A model generated the notes under the pieces. It was given only the letters and a program-made list of their open reading frames with translations. It did no database searches and had not been told where the DNA came from. Made by a program: the position numbers and the translations under genes. 64,000 bases of DNA from Anaerolineales bacterium (GTDB lineage: Bacteria; Chloroflexota; Anaerolineae; Anaerolineales; Villigracilaceae): positions 26,866-90,865 of the forward strand of contig JABARH010000019.1 in the NCBI GenBank assembly GCA_019187665.1, read 5' to 3'. Shown piece by piece: positions 35,001 through 42,457 of the stretch. Position 1 is the stretch's first letter. Each line of letters opens with the position of its first letter.

Positions 35001-35213
35001 ACGTATCCATACAAAGCGGAAGCGAAACGAGAAAATCTTGATGACAAGAAATCCGCCCGTGTGCTGCGCGGCGGCGCGTTCTACAATGAACAGAGGTACG
35101 TTCGTTGCGCCTACCGCTTCAGGGTCAATCCCATCTTCAGGAACTTCAACATCGGTTTTCGTGTGGTGGTGGCGTCGCCTCCTATTTCTCTTGGTCCGCG
35201 TTCTGGTTCCTGA
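32085..35213 (+). CDS. NACHT ATPase fused to an FGE/C-type-lectin-fold domain; candidate DGR variable protein
   Basis: A STAND-type signalling ATPase of 1042 residues. I prefer ATG 32085 because GGGAG lies 4 bases upstream; ATG 32073 is an alternative. Residues 1-80 are helical and residues 100-150 carry a GDKNVIGSGNIIADKV stretch. NACHT follows at about 235-420, with Walker A MLGDPGSGKTTCLHYM and Walker B CLILFDGLDEV, then a helical region to about 740. Residues 751-1030 are an FGE-sulfatase-type domain (HIPAGEFTMG, LPSEAEWEKAARH, DMAGNVWEWTRS, RVLRGGAFYNE). Its last strands show a DGR-like variable pattern, and a truncated avd gene follows. Confidence 0.88.
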   Translation: MDITQLAADVAKFLEPFLPYLVAGGTAAAQAAGKKFGEAAWKKAEELWGKLKSPKLEETAKDVVKRAEQKPDDPRVRVPLELQLEDVLNGNHTLAYYCQEIVTNTQISAIGTRSVAAETIKDAIVVPGDKNVIGSGNIIADKVFVSPQFANLPVTEIPKNELLQAYYRALAHECKQLPLGIVDPRFLKTAGEDSISLPGIYIDLDVQRSQKEEQNRAGDVAFRLGEENRIPVLEALADSRFRRVVMLGDPGSGKTTCLHYMTYALSMFQLNETSGENLLPEDSPLKTLMPIRLVLREVAAQHIPAHAVRGTAEMIWNALRADIAARLGSEAAVTLLPTLRERILNQPCLILFDGLDEVTESDQKRERLIEAIGQFAAPLRRESYVLVTARPYAYTDSKWHLPGFTAITLLPFNEEQIQRFIGRWYESVRENMKWDEQTANDRGNSLAQAIQEKSYLFDLATRPLLLTLMSTLHTSWGKLPEDRADLYDETVRLLLDRWQRWREVRDVEGNVHTEKSISIALSIEETTVRKALDELAFNVHTRQGQEDGRQPAPADIRAEEVLAAFAPYLPDTVHPRVIIEYLETRAGLLIGRGNGIYSFPHRSFQEYLAACHLNDLPDAASEYCERIQADPAWWREVFLLGMGKMRRGGLGIAVAAVQTLVPALPKETNQSSEKHWQSASLAGQALVEMRLMDDAASQTRYEILLERIRIWLTQLIEQGMLTPRERAEAGDTLARLGDPRFDAARWQLPKESMLGFVHIPAGEFTMGTKEKDIEDLLKKYGGQKDWYEREVEQHVVHLPDFYMERYPVTLAQFKVFVDEAGYKDVSESALQGVPTHPVRYVTWFDALAYCNWLHQKLKEIVPKQKAESKAEENFWQGLLNGKLIVTLPSEAEWEKAARHSPLLAKHFRREQQGEGLGAREFPWQGEFNETLANCNSIIGNTSAVGCFPQGRSAYGLHDMAGNVWEWTRSIYDTYPYKAEAKRENLDDKKSARVLRGGAFYNEQRYVRCAYRFRVNPIFRNFNIGFRVVVASPPISLGPRSGS
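34783..34829. repeat. REP-like inverted repeat inside the FGE-like domain
   Basis: CCCCTCTCC (34783-34791) is exactly inverted as GGAGAGGGG (34821-34829). It enlarges the loop between KAARHS and FPWQGEF by about 20 residues compared with usual FGE-fold proteins. A similar CCTCACCC...CTTCGG...AGGG stretch lies at 817-846. Confidence 0.6.
35070..35175 (+). other. Candidate DGR variable repeat (VR)
   Basis: The last strands read RVLRGGAFYNEQRYVRCAYR and RFRVNPIFRNFNIGFRVV. At sites where DGR templates usually have Asn (AAC), this gene has F999, Y1000, Y1005, F1012, V1014, I1017, F1018, N1020, F1021 and N1022. All ten are NNC codons, as A-to-N changes of AAC would give, and the scaffold residues between them are family-typical. 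No template repeat is visible in the window. Confidence 0.6.
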
Positions 35214-35235
35214 GTTCTGTGTTTCTGGTTTCTGA
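35200..35235. repeat. Short heptamer-like tract GTTTCTG at the 3' end of the NACHT gene
   Basis: Units GTTCTGG, TTCCTGA, GTTCTGT and GTTTCTG repeat at about 7-base spacing and span the stop codon. Confidence 0.6.
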
Positions 35236-35240
35236 ATCTC

Positions 35241-35263
35241 CCCGCCGTAAGGCGGGAATTTTT
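35241..35263 (+). terminator. GNRA-loop hairpin 28 bases after the NACHT stop
   Basis: CCCGCC (35241-35246), loop GTAA, GGCGGG (35251-35256), then AATTTTT. It could be a terminator. It also sits where DGR target hairpins with tetraloops are found downstream of VRs. Confidence 0.6.
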
Positions 35264-35283
35264 AAAATTTTTTGGAGGCTGAC

Positions 35284-35478
35284 ATGCAAGAATCACCCAT
35301 CTTCACCAAAACCTTCGACATGCTGGCATGGCTTCTGCCAGCCTCATTAAAATTTCCCAGAGAGCATCGTTTTGTTCTGGCGCAGCGCACACAGAATGCG
35401 GCCTTCAACTTTTACGAAGCCATCACAGCGGCTTCGCTGAGCGAGTCGCCACAGCCAAATTTGAAACAGGCAGATATG
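35284..35478 (+). pseudogene. avd: Truncated avd (bAvd), DGR accessory variability determinant
   Basis: ATG 35284 has GGAGG 5 bases upstream. The first 65 residues (SPIFTKTFDMLAWLLPASLK, FPREHRFVLAQRTQNAAFNF, then YEAITAAS...LKQADM) match the N-terminal half of the bAvd/four-helix-bundle family, which escorts the DGR reverse transcriptase. Normal members have about 115-130 residues. Here homology stops near 35478, just before a TGATCAC heptamer tract. The frame then runs antisense into the M20 peptidase gene, giving a meaningless tail to 35877. No reverse transcriptase or template repeat follows. It is probably inactive, and its position right after the VR-bearing gene is the canonical DGR order. 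Confidence 0.82.
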
Positions 35479-35502
35479 GTCGCTTCGGCGCGCCATCCTC
35501 AA

Positions 35503-35530
35503 CCTCTGATCACTGATCACTGCTCACTGA
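35503..35530. repeat. Heptamer TGATCAC tract at the avd break point
   Basis: TGATCAC, TGATCAC and TGCTCAC follow the last recognisable avd codons and reach the stop codon of the convergent M20 peptidase gene. Confidence 0.85.
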
Positions 35531-36621
35531 AAGACTCTCTCCACCATCCCCGCCACCGACTGCATCCCCGCCTGCATCGGCTCGACATTTACAAATTCTT
35601 TCAACGTGTGCGCGCCGCCGCCCGTTGTGATTCCCATCACCACCGCAGGGTAGCCCTTGCTGAGCGGCAGGTTTGCATCAGTCGAGCCGCCGATCAGATT
35701 CGATTCGACTCCCTGCTCGCGATACGACTGCAACGCCAACTGAACCAGTGGATGATTCGACGGAATCTGCCCGGCCGGACGTTGACCGATCACCTGCGCC
35801 TCCACGCTCACCCCGGGGCGGTTTGCGCTTGCGATCAACTCATCCACCCGGAGAATGAGACTCGCCAGCACAGATGAATCCTCCGAACGCATGTCCAGGT
35901 CGAGCGAGGCGTGCGCGGCCAGCACGTTGACGCCGGTGCCGCCCTCGATGCGTCCCACGTTTAATGTCGTGCGCGGGTTGAGCGGCAATTCCAGCAGTGC
36001 AATCTGCGAGGCGAGCGAGGTCAATTCATGCACCGCCGAGGGCTTGCCATAATCCGACCAGGCGTGTCCGCCCGCGCAGGTGACGTTGATGCGATAACGA
36101 TGCACGCCGATGGCGCGGTGATACACGTGACCAAATGCCATGCCTTCCAAAATCAAATATGCGCGCGGGCTTGAACCGAAGCGTTCCACCACCGCTTTCA
36201 TCCCGCGCAGGTCGCCCAATCCCTCCTCGCCGACATTGGCAACCAGCCACACGTCGCCGGGCAGTTGGAGTCCGCGTCCACGCAGGGACCAAATTAACCC
36301 GAAGAGCGAAGCGACGCCGAGGGAGTTGTCGCCGATGCCGGGCCCGTAGATGCGTCCATTCTCGCGCGAGACGCGCAGGTCGGTCTCGGCGGGGAAGACC
36401 GTGTCGAGGTGCGCGGAAACGATCAGCGGCGCGAGAGTCGCATCCTTGCCCGGCAGGCGCGCAAACACATTGTTCATTTGATCCACGGAGACATCGTTCA
36501 ATTTTTCTGCGACCAATTGTTCGCGCACGAATGCGGCGCGTTCTCCCTCCGCAAACGTCGGCGCGGGGATTTGCTGAATTGCGATTGCCATTTCGATCAG
36601 TCGTTCCATGTCATGCTTCAT
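35524..36621 (-). CDS. M20-family metallopeptidase (PepT/ArgE/DapE-like)
   Basis: The 365-residue protein has the M20 metal-site motifs: VSAHLDTVFP (His and catalytic Asp), YGPGIGDNSLGVASL (bridging Asp), VANVGEEGLGDLRG (Glu pair) and a C-terminal GGGAHTLKEFV His ligand. The lid domain (residues about 180-295) starts INVTCAGGHAWSDYG. The exact substrate is unknown; tripeptidase or aminoacylase activity is plausible. AGGAAG lies 8 bases before the ATG. It starts one base after the stop of the upstream PfkB gene. The stop codon lies within the repeat tract that also ends avd. Confidence 0.9.
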   Translation of the reverse strand: MKHDMERLIEMAIAIQQIPAPTFAEGERAAFVREQLVAEKLNDVSVDQMNNVFARLPGKDATLAPLIVSAHLDTVFPAETDLRVSRENGRIYGPGIGDNSLGVASLFGLIWSLRGRGLQLPGDVWLVANVGEEGLGDLRGMKAVVERFGSSPRAYLILEGMAFGHVYHRAIGVHRYRINVTCAGGHAWSDYGKPSAVHELTSLASQIALLELPLNPRTTLNVGRIEGGTGVNVLAAHASLDLDMRSEDSSVLASLILRVDELIASANRPGVSVEAQVIGQRPAGQIPSNHPLVQLALQSYREQGVESNLIGGSTDANLPLSKGYPAVVMGITTGGGAHTLKEFVNVEPMQAGMQSVAGMVERVFQ

Positions 36622-37629
36622 TTATATCTTCCTAACCATGTCGCGCAATGTGTCCAGCCGCGCCTGCGCCAGGCCGGGCATGCTTCCCAGCGGAAAGAAC
36701 GGTCCCGAACCTTCGATGGCAAGCGAGGCGGAAATGTTTCCATATAACGCGCCTTCCAGCGGGTCGTAATCTTTGTGATAGCCCGCCAGGAAACCGCCGC
36801 AGAACGCGTCGCCCGCGCCGGTGGGATCCACCGGTGAAACCGGGTACGCGGGAATTTCGTAGCGGCGCTTGTTGAGTGAATCGTAAAGCAGTTGTCCCTG
36901 CGCGCCGCGCTTGATGACGATGTACTCGCATCCAAATTCGCCGATGGCTTCGCACATTTCCCATACATCGTGAGTCTGTCCCCAGAACAACGAGGTGATC
37001 TCTTCGAGCGAGGGCAGGAAGGCGGTCAGCCCATTGCAGATGGCGCGCACATCGCGCATCGCGGCGGGAATCATGTACGTTGAAGACGGGTCGAGTGTGA
37101 GGGTACGCATGGCGTTATGAAGCGAGTCGGTGAATTGCAGATGCGCGCCCAGCTCGAGCGGACAAAGATGAAGCGCGCCCGCCTCCAGATATTCGGAGGG
37201 GACGTCGGAGAGGGCGGGCGCGGCCGGATCGGGTTTGCCGCGCGGGGAGCGTGTGCGTTCGGGGTCGCGGGGTTGGAATCCGAGCAGGGCTTTGGGAAAC
37301 GGGATGCCGCGCCGCGCAAAATGCGAGACGAGATTGCTGTTGTCCGGCTCGAATGTTTCGGTGTAGGCGATGAACGCGCGCAGGTCCAACTCGCCCGGCT
37401 GGACGCGGACTCCGCTCACATCGAAGCCGCGCGCTTGAAATTCATCCAGCCAGATGCGCGGCGCATCCTCGCCCATGCGGCAGACCAGACCGAGACGCGC
37501 GTCCCACAGGGCGAGTCCGCCGGCGGCATAGAGTAAATTTCCGCCGGGCGAATCGATCAGCGGACTGCCCACAGCGGGCAAAATATATTCACGCGCGAGT
37601 TTGCCGACGAGGATGAAGGAGGGAGACAT
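36622..37629 (-). CDS. PfkB-family carbohydrate kinase
   Basis: The 335-residue ribokinase-like protein has the N-terminal GGNLLYAAGGLALWDARLGL (glycine-rich sugar-binding region) and the C-terminal signature VDPTGAGDAFCGGFLAG with the catalytic Asp. An inserted segment at residues 125-145 (RDPERTRSPRGKPDPAAPAL) is unusual and hydrophilic. The substrate cannot be predicted. It abuts the M20 peptidase gene and likely shares its mRNA. Its own upstream region is a heptamer tract with no ribosome binding site. Confidence 0.88.
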   Translation of the reverse strand: MSPSFILVGKLAREYILPAVGSPLIDSPGGNLLYAAGGLALWDARLGLVCRMGEDAPRIWLDEFQARGFDVSGVRVQPGELDLRAFIAYTETFEPDNSNLVSHFARRGIPFPKALLGFQPRDPERTRSPRGKPDPAAPALSDVPSEYLEAGALHLCPLELGAHLQFTDSLHNAMRTLTLDPSSTYMIPAAMRDVRAICNGLTAFLPSLEEITSLFWGQTHDVWEMCEAIGEFGCEYIVIKRGAQGQLLYDSLNKRRYEIPAYPVSPVDPTGAGDAFCGGFLAGYHKDYDPLEGALYGNISASLAIEGSGPFFPLGSMPGLAQARLDTLRDMVRKI

Positions 37630-37631
37630 GC

Positions 37632-37735
37632 GGGGTGCGGGGTGCGCTATTCGGTGGGCGATATTTGGTGTTCGATATTCGATATTCGGTGGGCGATATT
37701 CGATATTCGGTGGGCGATATTCGGTGTTGGGTTTT
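37632..37735. repeat. Heptamer tract GATATTC / GGTGGGC
   Basis: GATATTC and GGTGGGC or GGTGTTG units alternate in heptamer register between the pfkB-type gene and the histidine kinase gene. GATATTCG units recur at 57175-57205 and, inverted and altered, inside sbcC. Confidence 0.92.
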
Positions 37736-37760
37736 TGATTTTATGTTAAGCGGGGTTATA

Positions 37761-38789
37761 TCAATGCGAGGCAAACTCGACCGGTAAGCGGAACGAGAAG
37801 GTACTGCCTTTTCCTTCTTCGCTTTCCGCCCAGATCGTCCCGCCGTGCATTTCGATCATGGCTTTCGCCACCGAGAGTCCCAGCCCCATGCCGCCATGTT
37901 TGCGCGTGAGGTGACTCTCTACTTGATAAAAACGATCGAAGACATGCGGCAGGTCTGCCGAAGGAATGCCGACTCCCTGGTCGCGCACCGACACATTGAC
38001 AAAGCCGGGTTCCGATTCCGCGCGGAGCAGGATTCGCCCGCCCGGTTCGCTGAACGTGACGGCATTCTTGATCAGGTTGCCGAGCGCGATCTCCAACTTT
38101 CCCGCTTCACCCGCGACGGTCAGGGCGGGTGAGGCGGTTGCGATCTCGATCGTCACCCGCTTCTCGCGCGCCACTTCTTCGTACATTGCCGCGGCGTCGT
38201 TCATCAGAGTCGCAATGACCACCCGCCCCTCGCGCACGCGCGACGCGCCGCTGGTGTAATTGTCCACGTTGGAAAGACTCTCGATGATGTCTTTCAAGCG
38301 CGTGGCGTAGCGGATGATCATATCGAGATGTTCGTGATGTTCGCCGGATAATTCGCGCAAAAATGTGGCGTGACCGAGGATCAGCCCCAGCGGAGTCCTC
38401 AACTCGTGCGAGGTGATGGCGATGAAGTCGGCTTTGAGGCGGTCGAGTTCGGCGCGCTCGCGGAGCGAGGCGTCTTGCAGTTGTTGTTCATACAGGTGGA
38501 ACGCGGCAAGCGCGGCAAGCGTTTCGAGGACGGCAAGATCGTCATCGGAATAGGCGGAGGCGCCGGAGACCTGGATCATTCCGAGCGTTTCGGCGCGGAA
38601 TCGAATCGGCGCGGTCAGCGAGGCGGAGTCTTCCATTGCGGGTTCGTGCGGGGCAAGGATGCGCGCCGAGGCGGAGCGGGTCAGCTCGCGGGCGAGGGAG
38701 GTCAGCGAGGTCAGAGCCGCCGCGGGGTCGCGCGAGGCGGTGGAGTCGCGCAGGAAATCAATCAAGCGGATGCGAATCGAATCGTCCAT
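37761..38789 (-). CDS. Cytosolic sensor histidine kinase with GAF-like N terminus
   Basis: The 342-residue protein lacks membrane spans. Residues 1-105 resemble a GAF domain (RFRAETLGMIQVSGASAYSD). H-box FIAITSHELRTPL has phospho-acceptor His128. The ATPase domain has the N-box LIKNAVTFSEPGG, G1 VRDQGVGIPSADL, the F-box DRFYQVE and G2 GGMGLGLSVAKAM. No response regulator is adjacent, so it is an orphan. TATAAT lies 10 bases before the ATG (38800-38805) with no ribosome binding site. Confidence 0.92.
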   Translation of the reverse strand: MDDSIRIRLIDFLRDSTASRDPAAALTSLTSLARELTRSASARILAPHEPAMEDSASLTAPIRFRAETLGMIQVSGASAYSDDDLAVLETLAALAAFHLYEQQLQDASLRERAELDRLKADFIAITSHELRTPLGLILGHATFLRELSGEHHEHLDMIIRYATRLKDIIESLSNVDNYTSGASRVREGRVVIATLMNDAAAMYEEVAREKRVTIEIATASPALTVAGEAGKLEIALGNLIKNAVTFSEPGGRILLRAESEPGFVNVSVRDQGVGIPSADLPHVFDRFYQVESHLTRKHGGMGLGLSVAKAMIEMHGGTIWAESEEGKGSTFSFRLPVEFASH

Positions 38790-38799
38790 TTCGAGTTGG

Positions 38800-38807
38800 A
38801 TTATACT
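38800..38807. promoter_or_regulatory. Overlapping divergent -10 boxes (histidine kinase / inositol-phosphate synthase)
   Basis: The minus strand reads TATAAT (38800-38805) 10 bases before the kinase ATG. The plus strand reads TATACT (38802-38807), which would give the inositol-phosphate synthase gene a leader of about 57 bases. Polymerase could not occupy both at once. Confidence 0.4.
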
Positions 38808-38871
38808 TTAGGCTGTAAGATGAAGCGCGTTCAAGGCAACAAGATAGTAAATCACTTTAAGGAGAAATTAC

Positions 38872-39957
38872 ATGGCTGGTAAAAAAGTGCGCGTCGCCAT
38901 CATCGGCGTCGGCAATTGCGCCTCGTCGCTGGTGCAGGGCGTGGAATATTACAAGAACGCGAAGGATACCGATACGGTGCCGGGGTTGATGCACGTGCGG
39001 CTCGGCGGTTATCACATCCGCGATATTGAATTCACGCTCGGCATTGACATCAGCGCGGCGAAGGTCGGCAGGGATTTGTCGGAGGCGATCTTTGCGGAGC
39101 CGAACAATACCTATAAATTTTGCGACGTGCCGAAGATGAATGTGCCGGTGGTGCGCGGCATGACTCACGACGGTCTCGGAAAATATCTTGCGGAGGTGGT
39201 GAAGAAGGCGCCCGGTTCGACGGCGGACATTGTGAAATTATTGAAGGACACAAAGACGGATGTGGTGATCAGTTTTCTGCCGGTCGGTTCGGAGATGGCG
39301 ACGAAGTGGTATGTGGAGCAGATCCTCGAGGCGGGCTGTGCGTTTGTGAATGGCATCCCGGTCTTTATCGCATCTTCGGAATATTGGGGCAAGCGCTTCA
39401 AGGACGCAAAACTTCCGATCCTGGGCGACGATGTCAAGTCGCAGGTCGGCGCGACGATTTTGCACCGCGCCCTCGCGACGTTGTTCGTGGATCGCGGCGT
39501 GCGCGTGGACCGCACCTATCAACTCAACTTTGGCGGCAACACAGACTTCCTCAACATGCTCGAACGCGAGCGGCTCGAGAGCAAAAAGATTTCCAAGACC
39601 AACGCGGTTACTTCGATGCTTCCGTACAAACTCGATCCGGATAATGTCCACGTCGGTCCGTCGGACCATGTGCCGTGGTTGACCGACCGCAAGTGGTGTT
39701 ACATCCGCATGGAAGGCACCACCTTCGGCGATGTGCCGCTGAATGCGGAGGTTAAACTTGAAGTGTGGGACAGTCCCAACTCGGCGGGCGTGATGATTGA
39801 CGCGCTGCGCTGTGCGAAGATCGCCCTCGACCGCGGACTCTCCGGTCCGATCGTGGGTCCGTCCTCGTATTTCTTCAAGACGCCGCCCAAACAATTCCGC
39901 GACGATGTCTGCCGCGCGAAGGTGGAGGCGTTTATTAAGGGAGAGAGTAATGAGTGA
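38872..39957 (+). CDS. ino1: Inositol-3-phosphate synthase
   Basis: It converts glucose 6-phosphate to inositol 1-phosphate with NAD and feeds phosphatidylinositol or inositol-derived solutes. The 361-residue protein is the shorter prokaryotic type. It shows the NAD-binding [16 protein letters not shown] (about 9-24), [60 protein letters not shown] and [12 protein letters not shown]. Lys residues in DDVKSQ and in KKISKTNAV match the family active site. AAGGAG precedes the ATG. A heptamer tract begins at its last codons (NE*). Confidence 0.94.
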   Translation: MAGKKVRVAIIGVGNCASSLVQGVEYYKNAKDTDTVPGLMHVRLGGYHIRDIEFTLGIDISAAKVGRDLSEAIFAEPNNTYKFCDVPKMNVPVVRGMTHDGLGKYLAEVVKKAPGSTADIVKLLKDTKTDVVISFLPVGSEMATKWYVEQILEAGCAFVNGIPVFIASSEYWGKRFKDAKLPILGDDVKSQVGATILHRALATLFVDRGVRVDRTYQLNFGGNTDFLNMLERERLESKKISKTNAVTSMLPYKLDPDNVHVGPSDHVPWLTDRKWCYIRMEGTTFGDVPLNAEVKLEVWDSPNSAGVMIDALRCAKIALDRGLSGPIVGPSSYFFKTPPKQFRDDVCRAKVEAFIKGESNE

Positions 39958-39988
39958 TCAGTCATCAGTGATTAGTTATCAGTGATCA
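39951..39988. repeat. Heptamer CAGTGAT/CAGTCAT tract
   Basis: About five units at the 3' end of the inositol-phosphate synthase gene share sequence with the insertion in the sbcC coiled coil. Confidence 0.9.
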
Positions 39989-40007
39989 GTTTTTTAGTGG
40001 ATGAAAA

Positions 40008-41174
40008 ATGCGCCGCTATCTAATCCTAATCCTGCTCGCTGTCTTCCTCGCCTCCTGCTCTGGCGCTTCAACGTCCGCTCCCACCGCGGACATGAACGCG
40101 ATCAACACGCAAGCTTTTGCCACCGTCAACGCGTCCGGCACCGGGACAGCGGTCGCGTCGTTGCCGACCGAAACGCCCACCCCGCTCCCCACGCCCACCT
40201 ACAGCGGACCTCCGCCGGAACTGCCGCCCACATTGCAAGCGCCGGGGCTGGCGCAAGGCGCAACGCCGCACACCTACATCAGCGACTCGTGTGAATATCT
40301 CCAAGCCAAATGGAATCCGAACAACGCCGCGCCGGGCACGATCGTGATGGTCGTCATGTTCCACAGCATCGAAAAGGGAGTCGAATCTGTTTCCGATCCG
40401 ATGCACGTCGGCGCGGGCGATTTCAAGCGCATTATGAAGAACCTGCACGATTTCGGCTTTCAAGCCATCAGCGCCAATCAACTGGCGGATTTCCTCGACA
40501 GCAACGCAAAGATTCCCATGCGCTCGGTGGTCTTGATCCAGGATGACCGTCACTCCGCCGAAAACTACAACGACTGGTTCCGCCCCTATTGGCAGGAATG
40601 GGGCTGGCCCGTCATCAACGGCTGGATCAGTTGGGAGGATTCCATCCGCAACCAGGTACTGCCGGGCAACATCGCCCTCGGCGCGGAAGGCTTCGTGGAT
40701 TTTCAATCGCACGGCTATGTCCACAACACGCCGATGACCGACGCCTCCTCCGATGAGTACATCCGCACGGAATTTGAACGCTCGAAAGCCGACCTGCAAC
40801 AAAATTTTAACAAGACGCCGGTCGCCATTATCTGGCCCGGCGGCGGATTCGGAGTCCGCCCGGTTGCGATTGCGCGCGAGTTCGGCTACCGTCTCGGCTT
40901 CACGGTTAACCCGCGCGGACCGATCATGTACAATTGGGTTCCGCAAGCCGACGCCGCCACCGGCACGTTCGACATCGCCGAGGGTCCCGTCGGCGACCCG
41001 CGCATGACCCTGCCGCGCTTCTGGCCCAACCAGGTCATTCCAAATCTCGACGTGGCGCGCGTCATCAGCGAGCAAGCCGCCGCATACGCCGCACAAAACA
41101 AACCCACCGAGTTGTTATATTATGATCTCGTTTGCGCGCCGACGCTTGGACCCCTTCCTGCCGCCGTTCCTTAG
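40008..41174 (+). CDS. Polysaccharide deacetylase-like lipoprotein
   Basis: The 388-residue exported protein has a lipobox LASC (Cys17) and a Thr/Pro-rich spacer (residues 45-75). The NodB-like domain covers about 105-340: MVVMFHSIEKG, VVLIQDDRHS (catalytic and metal Asp), VDFQSHGYVHN (metal His pair), IWPGGGFGVRPVAIAREFGY and GFTVNPRG. It probably deacetylates an envelope polysaccharide. There is no obvious ribosome binding site before the ATG. The next gene (HIT) starts 37 bases on. Confidence 0.88.
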   Translation: MRRYLILILLAVFLASCSGASTSAPTADMNAINTQAFATVNASGTGTAVASLPTETPTPLPTPTYSGPPPELPPTLQAPGLAQGATPHTYISDSCEYLQAKWNPNNAAPGTIVMVVMFHSIEKGVESVSDPMHVGAGDFKRIMKNLHDFGFQAISANQLADFLDSNAKIPMRSVVLIQDDRHSAENYNDWFRPYWQEWGWPVINGWISWEDSIRNQVLPGNIALGAEGFVDFQSHGYVHNTPMTDASSDEYIRTEFERSKADLQQNFNKTPVAIIWPGGGFGVRPVAIAREFGYRLGFTVNPRGPIMYNWVPQADAATGTFDIAEGPVGDPRMTLPRFWPNQVIPNLDVARVISEQAAAYAAQNKPTELLYYDLVCAPTLGPLPAAVP

Positions 41175-41211
41175 ACGGCTGGCTCAATCCATTTTCAGAA
41201 AGTATTACAAC

Positions 41212-41556
41212 ATGGGCGACTGCATCTTCTGTAAGATCGTTTCCGGCGAAATCAACGCGGACATCGTCTACAAAGACGAACACGTGACCGCCTTCCGCGA
41301 CATCCATCCTGTCGCGCCGACTCACATTCTGATCATCCCCAACCGCCACATCCACTCGGTCGGGACTCTGACCGAAGCGGATGAAACCATCGCGGGCAAA
41401 CTTCTGCTCACCGCGCGCAAACTCGCCGAGCAGGAAGGCATCGCTGAAAAAGGATTCCGTGTCATCGCCAACACCGGCGTGGACGGCGGGCAGACGGTTT
41501 TCCATCTGCACGTCCACTTGATCGGTGGACAGCACATGCAACACCCGATGGGCTAA
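41212..41556 (+). CDS. HIT-family nucleotide hydrolase (HinT-like)
   Basis: The 114-residue protein has the HIT histidine triad HLHVHLIGG, the N-terminal CIFCKIVSGEI and ILIIPNRHIHSV. Relatives hydrolyse adenosine 5'-phosphoramidates. Starting at ATG 41212 gives the standard family length. An upstream in-frame start would overlap the end of the deacetylase gene. A strong hairpin terminator follows. Confidence 0.95.
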   Translation: MGDCIFCKIVSGEINADIVYKDEHVTAFRDIHPVAPTHILIIPNRHIHSVGTLTEADETIAGKLLLTARKLAEQEGIAEKGFRVIANTGVDGGQTVFHLHVHLIGGQHMQHPMG

Positions 41557-41560
41557 AAGA

Positions 41561-41593
41561 AAAAAACTGGTTTCAGAGGAAACCAGTTTTTTT
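41561..41593. terminator. Bidirectional terminator between the HIT and LysM genes
   Basis: AAAAAACTGGTTTC (41561-41574), loop AGAG, and its inverse at 41579-41592 give a 14-bp stem with T-runs on both strands. It serves two convergent genes. Confidence 0.92.
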
Positions 41594-41603
41594 GATTCTA
41601 TTT

Positions 41604-42449
41604 TTACCGCCCGCCCAATTTGGGAGGCGCGCTTCTCGACCGCAGGGCATACCAACCCATGCCGACCCCTCCCAGAAACAAAAGCGCGCCGGCAATTCCG
41701 AGGATGGGCGAATTGCCGCCGGTCTCATCCGGTTGATCCAACTCCGGCACCTGCTCCTCATTAGGTTGCGCGCCAAAGACCATAAAAGCGCGATCGCCGG
41801 GACGCACCTCGATGCGCGCATTGATCTGCGTGGTCGGGTTGTAATTTTCGGGGATGGCGACCGTGATGTTAAACGTCCCCTGCGGCACGTCGGTGAAGCA
41901 GGTCTGCACGGGGAGCGTCGGGTCGTCGAGGTCCAGCGCGTCGGTGGTCGGCTTGGCTTGAGAGTACGCGCCATTGATGTCGGTCACGCTGACCTGCCCG
42001 CCCGCGAGTCCGAATTCGGTCTCCTGGCGGAAGGCGTCGCCGTTGATGTCGTTGTAGAGCAGGACGCAAACTTCGGTTGTGCCGGTGAAGGGAGTCGGCG
42101 TGGGAGGAATCGCGCTGGCGGTGGGCGAAGGTCCGGGCGTGGGTGTGAAGGCGGCTGGTCCGCCCAGACCGAGGAGCAATTCCATGCCTTCGCGCAAATT
42201 GGAACAGTCTGTGTTCAGTTGCGGGTTCTGCGCGTACAAGACCTGCAGAGGCACGCCGGTCTTCAGTGAGATGGAGATGCAATTATCTCCGGCCTGCACG
42301 ATATAGATGATGCGTCCATCCGGTTGGGGTGTGGGTGTTTGAAACTGCACCACTTGCGCGGGCGGCAGGGCTTGCGCGGAAAATGTCCGCGAGAAAAAAG
42401 CCAGCAATGTAACCAGCAAGCCGAGGAGTGGAAAGATTCGTCGGTTCAT
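41604..42449 (-). CDS. Surface protein with LysM and SdrD B-like domains and C-terminal membrane anchor
   Basis: The 281-residue protein has an N-terminal signal (about 1-26). A LysM-type glycan-binding repeat lies at about 48-92 (IYIVQAGDNCISISLKTGVPLQVLY, quoted in two parts in the sequence). A Pro/Thr linker (97-122), a B-like beta domain (CVLLYNDINGDAFRQETE to about 230) and a C-terminal helix (about 248-270) with a basic tail follow. It is likely anchored in the envelope and bound to peptidoglycan. TATAAT ends 8 bases before the ATG with no ribosome binding site. Confidence 0.82.
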   Translation of the reverse strand: MNRRIFPLLGLLVTLLAFFSRTFSAQALPPAQVVQFQTPTPQPDGRIIYIVQAGDNCISISLKTGVPLQVLYAQNPQLNTDCSNLREGMELLLGLGGPAAFTPTPGPSPTASAIPPTPTPFTGTTEVCVLLYNDINGDAFRQETEFGLAGGQVSVTDINGAYSQAKPTTDALDLDDPTLPVQTCFTDVPQGTFNITVAIPENYNPTTQINARIEVRPGDRAFMVFGAQPNEEQVPELDQPDETGGNSPILGIAGALLFLGGVGMGWYALRSRSAPPKLGGR

Positions 42450-42457
42450 CGGCGGAG

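Noticed and set aside
34339..35180. Formylglycine-generating enzyme that would mature the sulfatase-like protein at 20390
   Set aside because: The FGE-fold domain is fused to NACHT, shows a DGR-like variable end, and the sulfatase-like protein lacks the target Cys.
35479..35877. C-terminal 130 residues of the avd open frame
   Set aside because: This part is antisense to the M20 peptidase gene and has no resemblance to the avd family.
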